From assembly GCF_900100305.1 (NCBI RefSeq), contig NZ_FNEY01000015.1:1-64000 (forward strand): DNA of 64,000 nt, given 5' to 3'. Below, piece after piece: positions 52,361 to 62,359 of this stretch (position 1 is the first letter of the stretch; each line of letters begins with the position of its first letter). The notes under the pieces are model-generated. The model did no database searches. It was not told the DNA's origin and was given only the letters and a program-made list of their open reading frames with translations. A program made the position numbers and the translations under genes. The stretch comes from Paracidovorax citrulli. Lineage in GTDB: Bacteria > Pseudomonadota > Gammaproteobacteria > Burkholderiales > Burkholderiaceae_C.

Positions 52361-53338
52361 ATGCCCGCAGTCTCCTTCCAGTCCGTCTCCAAGACCTACG
52401 ACACGCCTAAAGGGCCCTTCCAGGCGCTCGACGGCGTGAGCCTCGACATCGAGGAGGGCGAGTTCTTCGGCCTGCTCGGGCCCAATGGCGCGGGCAAGAC
52501 CACGCTCATCAGCATCCTGGCGGGCCTCTCCCGGGCCTCCGGCGGGCGCGTGCTGGTGCAGGGCAGCGACGTGCTGTCCGACTATGCCGATGCGCGCCGC
52601 AAGCTCGGCATCGTGCCGCAGGAGCTCGTCTTCGATCCGTTCTTCAACGTGCGCGAGGCGCTGCGCATCCAGTCGGGCTATTTCGGCGTGAAGAACAACG
52701 GCGCCTGGATCGACGAGTTGCTCGAGAGCCTGGGCCTGGCCGACAAGGCGTCCGCCAACATGCGCCAGCTCTCGGGCGGCATGAAGCGCCGCGTGCTCGT
52801 CGCCCAGGCGCTGGTGCACAAGCCACCCATCATCGTGCTGGACGAACCCACGGCCGGGGTCGACGTGGAACTGCGCCAGACCCTCTGGCACTTCGTCGCG
52901 CGGCTCAACAAGGCGGGCCACACGGTGCTGCTCACCACCCACTACCTGGAAGAGGCCGAAGCGCTCTGCAACCGGATCGCCATGCTCAAGCGCGGCCGGA
53001 TGGTGGCGCTCTCGACCACGTCCGAACTGCTGCAGGCCGCCTCCACGAACGTGCTGCGCTTCAAGACCGACGACGCGTTGCCCCCGGCGCTCGCCGCCGC
53101 CGCGCGCGTCACCGGCCGCGTGGTGCAACTGCCCGCGCAGGACGCTGCGGACATCGAGCGCATCCTCTCGGGCCTGCGTGCCGCGGGCATCGGCGTGCAC
53201 GACGTCGAGATCCGCAAGGCGGACCTGGAGGACGTGTTCCTCGGCCTCATGGCCGAAGGGCGCTACCCCGATCCCGCGCGCGAGCCCGCTCCGGCGGACG
53301 AGCCCGCGGAAACGCCCGAAGGCGGGGTGCGGCTATGA
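52361..53338 (+). CDS. ABC exporter ATP-binding protein (YadG/CcmA type)
   Basis: 325 aa from the ATG at 52361 (MPAVSFQSVSKTYDTPKG). Walker A LLGPNGAGKTTLISIL, signature LSGGMKRRVLVAQAL, Walker B IIVLDEPTAGVDVELR, switch His LTTHYLEEAEAL. The C-terminal ~100 residues form the accessory domain of the DrrA/YadG subfamily. It is paired with the ABC-2 permease that starts in its stop codon. The substrate is unknown; the pair commonly sits between mla genes and bolA-murA in this group. Confidence 0.93.
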   Translation: MPAVSFQSVSKTYDTPKGPFQALDGVSLDIEEGEFFGLLGPNGAGKTTLISILAGLSRASGGRVLVQGSDVLSDYADARRKLGIVPQELVFDPFFNVREALRIQSGYFGVKNNGAWIDELLESLGLADKASANMRQLSGGMKRRVLVAQALVHKPPIIVLDEPTAGVDVELRQTLWHFVARLNKAGHTVLLTTHYLEEAEALCNRIAMLKRGRMVALSTTSELLQAASTNVLRFKTDDALPPALAAAARVTGRVVQLPAQDAADIERILSGLRAAGIGVHDVEIRKADLEDVFLGLMAEGRYPDPAREPAPADEPAETPEGGVRL

Positions 53339-54090
53339 CCGGCTGGCAGACCCTGTTCTACAAGGAAGTGCTGCGTTTCTGGAAGGTGAGCTTCCAGACC
53401 ATCGCCGCCCCCGTGCTCACGGCCGTGCTCTACCTGCTGATCTTCGGCCACGTGCTGGAAGACCATGTGAAGGTCTATGACCGCCTGAGCTATACCGCCT
53501 TCCTGGTGCCGGGCCTCGTGATGATGAGCGTGCTGCAGAACGCGTTCGCGAACAGTTCGTCGAGCCTCATCCAGAGCAAGATCATGGGCAACCTGGTGTT
53601 CGTGCTGCTCACGCCGCTGTCGCACTGGTCCTGGTTCTTCGCCTACGTGGGCTCTTCGGTGGTGCGCGGCCTGGCCGTGGGGCTGGGCGTGTTCATCGCC
53701 ACGCTCGGCTTCGCGCGGCCGGAATTCGCCGCGCCGCTGTGGATCGCCGCGTTCGCGCTCCTGGGGGCCGCGCTGCTGGCCACGCTGGGCCTGATCGCCG
53801 GGCTCTGGGCCGACAAGTTCGACCAGATGGCGGCGTTCCAGAACTTCATCATCGTGCCGATGACCTTCCTCTCGGGCGTGTTCTATTCCATCCAGTCGCT
53901 GCCGCCTTTCTGGCAGACGGTGAGCCACCTGAATCCGTTCTTCTACATGATCGACGGGTTCCGCTACGGCTTCTTCGGGCAGAGCGATGCTTCGCCCTGG
54001 CTGAGCCTGGCCATCGTGGGCAGCGCCTGGCTGGCGGTGAGCGCGCTGGCCGTGCATCTGCTGCGCACCGGATACAAGATCAGGAACTGA
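53335..54090 (+). CDS. ABC-2 type transporter permease (YadH type)
   Basis: 251 aa, six membrane helices. It overlaps the ATPase gene by ATGA. Typical features are WQTLFYKEVLRFWKVSFQTI at the start, PGLVMMSVLQNAFANSSSSL, the IMGNLVFVLLTPLSHWSWF stretch and LNPFFYMIDGFRYGFFG near the end. Substrate unknown; proximity to the mla and murA genes suggests envelope components. Confidence 0.93.
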   Translation: MTGWQTLFYKEVLRFWKVSFQTIAAPVLTAVLYLLIFGHVLEDHVKVYDRLSYTAFLVPGLVMMSVLQNAFANSSSSLIQSKIMGNLVFVLLTPLSHWSWFFAYVGSSVVRGLAVGLGVFIATLGFARPEFAAPLWIAAFALLGAALLATLGLIAGLWADKFDQMAAFQNFIIVPMTFLSGVFYSIQSLPPFWQTVSHLNPFFYMIDGFRYGFFGQSDASPWLSLAIVGSAWLAVSALAVHLLRTGYKIRN

Positions 54091-54168
54091 TGACCATCCT
54101 CCCGGGCGTGTGCACGCGAAGCGCCGCACGTGCGGCCGGGTGCCCGTCCTCCCACATGAACCACTGAC

Positions 54169-54417
54169 ATGACCGCCGACCAACTCAAAGACCTGATCCG
54201 GGCGGGGCTGCCCTGCGAGCACCTCACGCTGGAGGGCGACGGCCGCCATTGGTATGCGACCATCGTCTCCGCGGAGTTCGAGGGCAAGCGTGCGATCCAG
54301 CGCCACCAGCGGGTGTACGCGACGCTGGGCAGCCGCATGCACACCGACGAGGTGCATGCGCTCTCCATGAAGACCTTCACGCCCGCCGAATGGGCCGCGC
54401 AGCCGCGTGGCGAATGA
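54169..54417 (+). CDS. ibaG: BolA family protein (IbaG-like)
   Basis: 82 aa, class II KH-like BolA fold: [38 protein letters not shown] with the conserved His, and [19 protein letters not shown]. BolA proteins bind iron-sulfur clusters together with monothiol glutaredoxins; the IbaG type stands next to murA in many proteobacteria, as here. Confidence 0.92.
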   Translation: MTADQLKDLIRAGLPCEHLTLEGDGRHWYATIVSAEFEGKRAIQRHQRVYATLGSRMHTDEVHALSMKTFTPAEWAAQPRGE

Positions 54418-54490
54418 ACGCAGGGCCCCGTCCGCTGCACCATCCGCGCAACGGCCCCTTCCCGTCCTCCAGACCCCAGAACAACAAGCC

Positions 54491-55791
<1,301 letters not shown>

Positions 55792-55795
<4 letters not shown>

Positions 55796-56460
55796 CGACC
55801 CCGGGCGACGTGATCACCCTGGCCCTGTCCAAGGGCCGCATCTTCGACGAAACCCTCCCGCTGCTGGCAGCCGCCGGCATCGAGGTGCTGGAAGACCCCG
55901 AGAAATCCCGCAAGCTGATCCTGCCGACCAACCGGCCCGAGGTGCGCGTGGTGCTGGTGCGCGCCACCGACGTGCCCACCTACGTGCAGTACGGCGGCGC
56001 GGACCTGGGCGTGACGGGCAAGGACACGCTCATCGAGCACGGGGGCCAGGGCCTCTACCAGCCGCTGGACCTGCAGATCGCCAAGTGCCGCGTGAGCGTG
56101 GCGGTGCGGCAGGATTTCGACTACGCCAGCGCCGTGAAGCAGGGGGCCCGCCTCAACGTGGCCACCAAGTACACCACCATCGCCCGCGAGTTCTTCGCGG
56201 CCAAGGGCGTACACGTGGACATGATCAAGCTCTACGGCAGCATGGAGCTTGCCCCGCTCACCGGGCTGGCCGATGCGATCGTGGATCTGGTCTCGACGGG
56301 CAGCACGCTGCGCGCCAACCACCTGGTGGAAGTGGAGCGCATCATGGACATCAGCTCGCATCTCGTGGTGAACCAGGCCGCGCTCAAGCTCAAGCGCGAG
56401 CCGTTGCGCCGCATCATCGATGCGTTCGCCCAGGCTACCGCTGCAGGCGCCCCGAAGTGA
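55792..56460 (+). CDS. hisG: ATP phosphoribosyltransferase, short form
   Basis: 222 aa, the short HisG that needs the regulatory subunit HisZ (not in the window). First step of histidine synthesis: ATP plus PRPP. Typical motifs are [28 protein letters not shown] and the PRPP loop [18 protein letters not shown]. It starts in the murA stop codon; hisD follows after 47 bases. Confidence 0.96.
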
Positions 56461-56505
56461 AAGTCGGGCGCGTGTGATACGAGAGATCGCTGCCATCCAT
56501 TGATA

Positions 56506-56520
56506 CTATGAAATTAATAG
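56506..56520. repeat. CTAT...ATAG palindrome at the hisD start, copy 3
   Basis: CTAT (56506-56509) and ATAG (56517-56520) with a 7-base spacer; the hisD ATG (56508) is inside it. A hairpin here might influence hisD translation. Confidence 0.45.
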
Positions 56521-57827
56521 CTGCTCCTGCCCGTCTCTCCACGGTATCCGCTACCTTCGAGGCCGATTTCGCGGCCCGCCTGCACTGGTCCGCGGACACC
56601 GACGCCGCCATCGAGCAGCGCGTGGCCGACATTCTGACCGACGTGCAGGCGCGAGGCGATGCGGCCGTGCTGGAGTACACGCAGCGCTTCGACGGGCTGC
56701 AGGCGGACTCCGTGGCGGCGCTGGAGCTTTCCCAGTCCGAACTGAAGGCCGCCTTCGAGATGCTGCCGGCCGCGCAGCGCGAGGCGCTGGAAGCGGCGGC
56801 CCGCCGCGTGCGCAAATACCACGAAGCGCAGAAGAAGGCGAGCGGCGAGAGCTGGAGCTACCGCGACGAAGACGGCACGCTGCTCGGCCAGAAGGTGACG
56901 CCGCTGGACCGCGTGGGCATCTACGTGCCCGGCGGCAAGGCGGCATACCCTTCCAGTGTGCTGATGAATGCCATTCCGGCCCACGTGGCCGGCGTGCCGG
57001 ACATCGTCATGGTGGTGCCCACGCCGCGCGGCGAGAAGAACCCGCTGGTGCTCGCGGCTGCCTACGTGGCGGGCGTGAGCCGCGCCTTCGCCATCGGCGG
57101 TGCGCAGGCCGTGGCCGCGCTGGCCTATGGCACCGCTACCGTGCCCAAGGTGGACAAGATCACCGGCCCCGGCAATGCCTACGTGGCCAGCGCCAAGAAG
57201 CGCGTGTTCGGCACGGTGGGCATCGACATGATCGCCGGCCCCAGCGAGATCCTGGTGCTGGCCGACGGCACCACGCCGCCCGACTGGGTGGCGATGGACC
57301 TGTTCAGCCAGGCCGAGCACGACGAACTGGCGCAGTCCATCCTGCTGTGCCCGGACGCCGCCTACATCGATGCCGTGCAGGCGTCCATCGACCGCCTGCT
57401 GCCCGAAATGCCGCGTGCGGAGATCATCGCCAAGAGCCTCACGGGCCGTGGCGCGCTGATCCTCACGAAGGACATGGAAGAGGCCTGTGCCATCAGCAAC
57501 CGCATCGCGCCCGAGCACCTGGAGGTGTCGAGCCGCGACCCGCACCGCTGGGAGCCGCTGCTGCGCCATGCAGGCGCCATCTTCCTCGGGGCCTATACCT
57601 CCGAAAGCCTGGGCGACTACTGCGCGGGCCCCAACCACGTGCTGCCCACCAGCGGCACCGCGCGGTTCTCGTCGCCGCTGGGCGTGTACGACTTCCAGAA
57701 GCGCAGCAGCCTGATCGAGGTGAGCGAGCAGGGCGCGCAGGCCCTGGGCCGCATTGCCAGCGTGCTGGCGCACGGCGAGGGGCTGCAGGCCCATGCGCGG
57801 GCTGCGGAGATGCGGTTGAAGGCCTAG
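56508..57827 (+). CDS. hisD: Histidinol dehydrogenase
   Basis: 439 aa. The last two oxidation steps of histidine synthesis, NAD- and zinc-dependent. Signatures are [51 protein letters not shown], the catalytic Glu-His in [11 protein letters not shown] and the Gly-rich [15 protein letters not shown]. Length is normal. After hisD the standard hisC is missing; it resumes 5 kb later at 62802. Confidence 0.97.
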   Translation: MKLIAAPARLSTVSATFEADFAARLHWSADTDAAIEQRVADILTDVQARGDAAVLEYTQRFDGLQADSVAALELSQSELKAAFEMLPAAQREALEAAARRVRKYHEAQKKASGESWSYRDEDGTLLGQKVTPLDRVGIYVPGGKAAYPSSVLMNAIPAHVAGVPDIVMVVPTPRGEKNPLVLAAAYVAGVSRAFAIGGAQAVAALAYGTATVPKVDKITGPGNAYVASAKKRVFGTVGIDMIAGPSEILVLADGTTPPDWVAMDLFSQAEHDELAQSILLCPDAAYIDAVQASIDRLLPEMPRAEIIAKSLTGRGALILTKDMEEACAISNRIAPEHLEVSSRDPHRWEPLLRHAGAIFLGAYTSESLGDYCAGPNHVLPTSGTARFSSPLGVYDFQKRSSLIEVSEQGAQALGRIASVLAHGEGLQAHARAAEMRLKA

Positions 57828-57954
57828 GGCGACGTCCAACAAACACCTCAATCCTGATCTGAGCGGAGAAACTGCTGTTGAAAGATCAAGGTTGAAGAAG
57901 AGTTGGATGTTGCGCCATAGGGTTTTTAAAATCGATAGCTCGGATAATGAGCAA

Positions 57955-58996
57955 ATGAACAAAGATCGGATTGAGAGGGCCTACGATCCTAAATTGGACT
58001 CCATACGCATCATTGCATGCCTTGCTGTGGTACTGCTGCATGTTTCAGCAAGGCCAATTTACATGCAGAAGGAGTTGAGCCAGTGGGGGTGGATGCTCGG
58101 AAACGCAGTCAGTTCATTGACGCACTGGTGCGTTCCGGTTTTTGTCATGCTGAGTGGTGCATTGGTCTTGGGAGACAAGAGAACCACCTATCCCTACATG
58201 TTGGTCCACAGGGTGCCGAGAATGCTGGTCGTTCTCGCAATATCTTCCATTATTTATGCCCTGTGGATGTTTTTCTTCCAGCATGCTTTTGAATGGAAGG
58301 CCTTCACCCGCGATCTGCTGATGGGGATGCCTTATTGCCATCTTCATTTTTTCTATCTGATCATAGGATTGTATATTATTGTGCCCTCTATTTCACAGGC
58401 TGTAATCGCCATGGACGAGAAGCACGTCCGCAATGCGGCAGTGGTAGCCTGCTTGATTTCCGCAGTTACTTTTTTCTGGAGCGTTTGGACTAGGGCATAC
58501 TCGCCAAATGGCGGCAGCTTCTCTTGGGGGTATTGGTTATTTTATTCTTTGATATTATATCCATCGATAAAAGCCCAATCTGCCCTATGTAATTATCTTC
58601 CTGGTTGGTTACGTGGTTACGTGGTTACGTGGTTACGTGGTTACGTGGTTACGTGGTTACGTGGTTACGGTAGTCGGGGCGGGATTGCTGTCGTACAAGA
58701 CTGCCGACGGAAGCGTCTGGAAGTTGTATTTGTACACTTACTTCAGTCCCACCGTGGTGGCCATGTCGATAGGTACATGGGGCTTGGGCGTCAAGGTTGC
58801 TAAATATGTGCGAGTTTCCTGGTTGAAAACGCTCGCTCCCCTCGCGTTACTGGTGTATATCCTTCATCCGATTTTTATGGAAATAATCAGAGCTAAATAT
58901 AAAATCATTTCCCCTGCGTTGATGCGACCCGAAATCGAGGTGCCATTGACGTTCATTCTGACGACGTTGGGCGCTTTTTTCTGGCTTACGTTTTGA
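57955..58996 (+). CDS. Acyltransferase-3 family membrane protein, split by an octanucleotide repeat (phase OFF)
   Basis: Start ATG 57955 (a TTG at 57892 is also in frame). The first ~220 residues are an AT3 acyltransferase: the R-x10-H motif is in LDSIRIIACLAVVLLHVSA, followed by repeated membrane helices. At 58607-58669 a GGTTACGT tandem tract shifts the frame. Translation runs on out of frame to a stop at 58801-58803 (282 aa), while the true C-terminus (VVGAGLLSYKTADG ... LALLVYILHPIFMEII, stop at 58996) is in another frame. One more repeat unit, or two fewer, would rejoin them as 349 or 341 aa, the normal length. Such enzymes acetylate surface sugars. Confidence 0.85.
58607..58669. repeat. 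Octanucleotide tandem repeat, (GGTTACGT)7 plus 7 bases
   Basis: Seven perfect units from 58607 to 58662 plus GGTTACG at 58663-58669. All three forward frames are open through it and read the same eight-residue cycle (Gly-Tyr-Val-Val-Thr-Trp-Leu-Arg), so copy changes only switch the downstream frame. Confidence 0.97.
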
Positions 58997-59098
58997 GAAA
59001 AATCCGAATCGCGAGGATATTTTTTTGAATCCGATCTACGGGTCCGGAATTTTTTTCTGAGATCCTAATTGCTGGTGGTTGCTATAAAATTAAATTCC

Positions 59099-60463
59099 AT
59101 GCGCCTCAAATATAAACCATATGCTTTAGACTGCGCGATCGTTTTGCTGCTTTCTATCGCCATAATTTATCTCTTCTATCCCGGATTCATGAGCTATGAC
59201 TCCTGGAAGCAGTTGTATGATGCGAAGAATCGACATATTGGAGATGCCCATCCTCCCATCATGTCGATGATCTGGCGAGGCCTTGATGCCGTTTATCCCG
59301 GTCCGGCCCTCATGCTCATCCTGCAGGTGGCGCTTTTTTCCGTTTCGCTTGCTTTTGTCGCTATCCGTTTGGCGCCGCACCCTGTCGGCCGCCTGCCTTT
59401 CCTGCTTTTGTTGATATTTCCTCCCTCGCTGGGGATCATTGGAATCATCTGGAAAGACGTTTGGATGCATGGCTTTCTGTTGGGTTGTCTTGCTGTGGCA
59501 CTTTATTGTCACCACGCTCAGGGGCGCGCCCGCATTGCTTTATTGGTGGCGTTTTCGGCAATGGCGTTCATGGCGGCGACTTTTCGTCATAATGCAGTGG
59601 CCGCCATTCCACCGTTCGCTATGCTGGCCTTTTATGGAGTTGCCAGTCGACCTACGGTGAGTCGCTTGCGTAATTTCACAGTCACTGCCTTGATTTCGCT
59701 TGTTTTCACCGCTGTGGTTTTGTTTGTCAATGGACTGGTTACGCGCGTTCTGGCTGATTACCATGAGAATTTTTCACAAGTCTTGATGACTTTCGACGTG
59801 GCTGGGACATCCTCCCTGAGCGGAAGGCGACTATTCAGTTCCGGGTACGCAGACATGGTCGATGACACGGTGACTGTGGCGGACATCCAGGCCCGTTATA
59901 CGCCGCGCTTTCATTCCTGCCTTTATAACCCTTGCACTGCGGGTCCAGGGATATTCAGAACGTCAATGAAGCAAAGCGAACTGGACCATTTGCGCAAGGA
60001 TTGGTTACTTGCAATTGTCACAGAGCCTCGTGCATGGATGGAGCATAAATATCATGTGGCGCGGGAAATAATTCGGCTAGGAACGCTGGAAATTTGGGCC
60101 CCGACTCTTGAAGATCCCTTGTTTCCCAATGACTGGGGGATTACCTTCAACGATACGCCCGTCCGCGCTGCATTCCGGAAAATGATCTTTGCCGCTTCGG
60201 GCACCTGGATCTACAACACCTATATGTACTTGGCCGGGGCTGTCGTTGTTGGATTCATGGCTGCTGCCGGTCTTCTCTGGACGCAATGGCCGAGGGCGCA
60301 GCTGGCGGCTGCACTGGCCCTTGCCGCAAGCGGAACGCTTTACGAAACATCTCTTTTCTTCGGGGCTACCAGTGCAGATTTTCGATACTCTGTCTGGCTG
60401 ATTATTTGTACTTGGCTGGCTATCTGTTCATTTGTCTCAGCCTTGATTGTCGGCCGGCGGTGA
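59099..60463 (+). CDS. Polytopic membrane protein, possibly GT-C-type glycosyltransferase
   Basis: About 454 aa from the ATG at 59099 (a TTG at 59069 is in frame). Ten or so membrane helices are visible, for example CAIVLLLSIAIIYLFYPGF, LILQVALFSVSLAFVAIRL and NFTVTALISLVFTAVVLFV. After the first helix comes PGFMSYDSWKQLYDAKN...DAHPPIMSMIW, an Asp/Ser-bearing loop followed by His-Pro-Pro, as in GT-C-like or DUF6020-like surface-polysaccharide proteins. A periplasmic domain (residues ~225-345) has two Cys close together (CLYNPCTAG). Base use is AT-rich. No specific function can be given; a role in LPS or exopolysaccharide modification is inferred from the neighbouring acyltransferase. Confidence 0.6.
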   Translation: MRLKYKPYALDCAIVLLLSIAIIYLFYPGFMSYDSWKQLYDAKNRHIGDAHPPIMSMIWRGLDAVYPGPALMLILQVALFSVSLAFVAIRLAPHPVGRLPFLLLLIFPPSLGIIGIIWKDVWMHGFLLGCLAVALYCHHAQGRARIALLVAFSAMAFMAATFRHNAVAAIPPFAMLAFYGVASRPTVSRLRNFTVTALISLVFTAVVLFVNGLVTRVLADYHENFSQVLMTFDVAGTSSLSGRRLFSSGYADMVDDTVTVADIQARYTPRFHSCLYNPCTAGPGIFRTSMKQSELDHLRKDWLLAIVTEPRAWMEHKYHVAREIIRLGTLEIWAPTLEDPLFPNDWGITFNDTPVRAAFRKMIFAASGTWIYNTYMYLAGAVVVGFMAAAGLLWTQWPRAQLAAALALAASGTLYETSLFFGATSADFRYSVWLIICTWLAICSFVSALIVGRR

Positions 60464-60521
60464 TGTCGCGCGTTTGCTGGAGACGACTGCTGCCGGACTG
60501 AACGGAAAATGAGGCTGGTGG

Positions 60522-61010
60522 TCAATTTCCTCCTCCAAGACGCTCGCGCCCGGGCTGCGGCTTGGCTGGCTGGAAGGCGGGCGCTGGACGGACGCGTTGC
60601 GCCAGATGAAGGACCTGCAGGTGGGCGGGCAGTCGCCGGTGCTGGAGCTGGCGCTGGCCGACCTGGCGCTGCAGACCGGGCATGCTGCGGCGATGCGCCA
60701 ACTGCGCACGGCCGTGGCAGCGCGCATGGATGCCGTGCGGCATGCCATCGCGCAGTCGTTCCCGCCGGGCACGCGGGTGAGCGATCCGTCAGGAGGGCTC
60801 CTGCTGTGGGTGGAATTGCCGCGCGGGGCTGGACACCCTGCGGTTGCACCAGGCCTGCAGGGAGCGTATCCTGGTGCCGCCGGGCACCGTGTTCGGCACG
60901 GGGGCGCTTCCACAACTGCCTGCGCATGGGTGTCGGTGGCGACTGGACGGAGCACTCTATGTGGCCGCGCTGTGGAGGGTGGGTGCCATCGCCTGCAGCA
61001 TGCCCCCGAG
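60522..61010 (+). pseudogene. Remnant of a MocR/GntR-type PLP-dependent regulator or aminotransferase
   Basis: In one frame SSKTLAPGLRLGWLEGGRW (with the PLP-binding Lys) runs on to DPSGGLLLWVELPRG at ~60828. The frame then shifts to LDTLRLHQACRERILVPPG (~60828-60900), and again to RFHNCLRMGVGGDWTE (~60905-60960). A last shift gives ALYVAALWRVGAIACSM. These pieces in order match the C-terminal third of the aminotransferase domain of MocR-type regulators. The N-terminal DNA-binding part and two thirds of the catalytic domain are missing. The remnant is GC-rich, unlike the genes on either side. Confidence 0.8.
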
Positions 61011-61083
61011 GGGGCGTTCAATACAGCCGACTCATCATGACGCTCGACGCGCCGACCGATTCACAAGAGTTCGTCTTCTTATC

Positions 61084-62052
61084 ATGGTTCTCCCCAAATT
61101 CTTATCTGCATTGCTGATATCGACGATGACGATAACTGCGGCCGCTGATGCTGCCGAAAAGAGAGGCCATCCTGAGGTCTTCACGTGGGCAAAGACTCCC
61201 GTCATCGAGACGCGGCCCTACTCTGAGGAATCCCTCCACGTCGAATATCCTACGGTGTTCATGGTGGGGGAAAGAAAATTCATGCTCTACTCCGCATACG
61301 GGGACGACGGCCGATGGCGGATAAAGCTCGCCATTGCCGAAGAGGGGAATAATTTTGTCGGGCAGGGAAATATTTTCGATGAATCATCGTTGCCTTTTCA
61401 TGGGGCCTACGCTTTTCCCTTCGTGATGGTTTCAGGCTCGGGAGAGGGTGCGGTATATCATCTGTATTTTTCTGCAGCCGATGGGAAGGAGAGGTCGAAA
61501 TATTCGGCCATTTACCATTCTTCCAGCCGCGACGGCGCCCAATGGGCCAAACCCGGAAAATTGCTGTCTGACGGCGCGCTCGATCCTGTCGTGATGGAGG
61601 ATCGTGGCGGCAAGAAATTCATCATATACACCACCTCATTCAAGAGCAAGAACTTCATCAAGATGGCGGATTTGCCGGCGCCGAACGTCGCCGGGAAGAA
61701 GCGTGTGTTGTATTCCTCTCCCACAGGCTTTTATACGCTGGGGAAGCTGACGGTGAGTGGCAAACCCATGGTCGTCGTCGAAACCGGCGAAGACTGGATG
61801 GCCATGTGCTTCGCGCCAAATGGTCAGCTCGTAAAATCTTCCATAAGACCCCTTTTGCGCTTGAGAAATGGCGAAAGTTCCCAATGGGACGGCCTGAAAT
61901 ATGGAATGTATTTCACGGATGCCTCCGGAAACCCGGAGATTTTCTATAACGGCATCAGAGGCCGGGGAGTGGAAAGTGGCGGTCAGATAGGAGCAGGTAC
62001 CTACGATGTGACGGCTATTGCCAAGACGCTGGATACCGCAGCCTGCCAGTAA
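61084..62052 (+). CDS. Secreted beta-propeller-like protein (glycoside hydrolase-like)
   Basis: 322 aa from the ATG at 61084; a signal peptide (FLSALLISTMTITAAADAA) sends it to the periplasm or outside. The mature part has repeated aromatic-rich blades (YPTVFMVGERKFMLYSAYGD, FVMVSGSGEGAVYHLYFSA, SSRDGAQWAKPGKLLSDG, VVMEDRGGKKFIIYTTS), like the five-bladed propellers of GH43/GH32-type or related sugar enzymes. I cannot identify the three catalytic acids with certainty. It may trim or bind the surface sugar altered by the acyltransferase of this island. AT-richer than the core genome. Confidence 0.6.
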   Translation: MVLPKFLSALLISTMTITAAADAAEKRGHPEVFTWAKTPVIETRPYSEESLHVEYPTVFMVGERKFMLYSAYGDDGRWRIKLAIAEEGNNFVGQGNIFDESSLPFHGAYAFPFVMVSGSGEGAVYHLYFSAADGKERSKYSAIYHSSSRDGAQWAKPGKLLSDGALDPVVMEDRGGKKFIIYTTSFKSKNFIKMADLPAPNVAGKKRVLYSSPTGFYTLGKLTVSGKPMVVVETGEDWMAMCFAPNGQLVKSSIRPLLRLRNGESSQWDGLKYGMYFTDASGNPEIFYNGIRGRGVESGGQIGAGTYDVTAIAKTLDTAACQ

Positions 62053-62068
62053 GAATGCTTGGGGTGGT

Positions 62069-62101
62069 CCCACGAAGTTCGTGTTTCACGAACTTCGTGG
62101 G
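62069..62101. promoter_or_regulatory. Perfect 15-bp inverted repeat, probable TA operator
   Basis: CCCACGAAGTTCGTG (62069-62083), TTT, CACGAACTTCGTGGG (62087-62101). Each arm is itself a palindrome, CACGAA-N-TTCGTG, so the site offers two adjacent dimer-binding boxes. It ends 21 bases before the antitoxin start. Confidence 0.75.
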
Positions 62102-62122
62102 ATTTCCGCTACCATGGTGCCC

Positions 62123-62359
62123 ATGAAGAACGTCACCGTCACCATGGACGACACCGTCGCCGAATGGGCCCGCGTCGAGGCGGCCCGGCGCGGCACGAGC
62201 GTGTCCCGCATGCTGGGGGAATGGCTGGCCGAAAAGATGCGGCAGGAGGACGCCTATGCGCAGGCCCAGCGCGAAGCGCTGGCCTTCGAAAGCTGGGGCG
62301 CCTCGTCCCGGCCGTACCTCACGAGGCCCGAACTGCAGGAGCGCGAGGCCGCGCCATGA
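62123..62359 (+). CDS. CopG/RHH-type antitoxin
   Basis: 78 aa from the ATG at 62123 (an ATG at 62114 would add three residues). The N-terminal MKNVTVTMDDTVAEWARVEA, then GTSVSRMLGEWLAEKMRQ, is a ribbon-helix-helix DNA-binding domain. The C-terminal ~35 residues (ALAFESWGASSRPYLTRPEL) are likely to wrap the toxin. It should bind the double palindrome just upstream and repress its own operon. Its stop overlaps the toxin start by ATGA. Confidence 0.85.
   Translation: MKNVTVTMDDTVAEWARVEAARRGTSVSRMLGEWLAEKMRQEDAYAQAQREALAFESWGASSRPYLTRPELQEREAAP

Noticed and set aside
58607-58669. CRISPR-like or minisatellite interpretation of the GGTTACGT tract
   Set aside because: Units are 8 bases without spacers and lie inside a coding region; the pattern is a simple sequence repeat.
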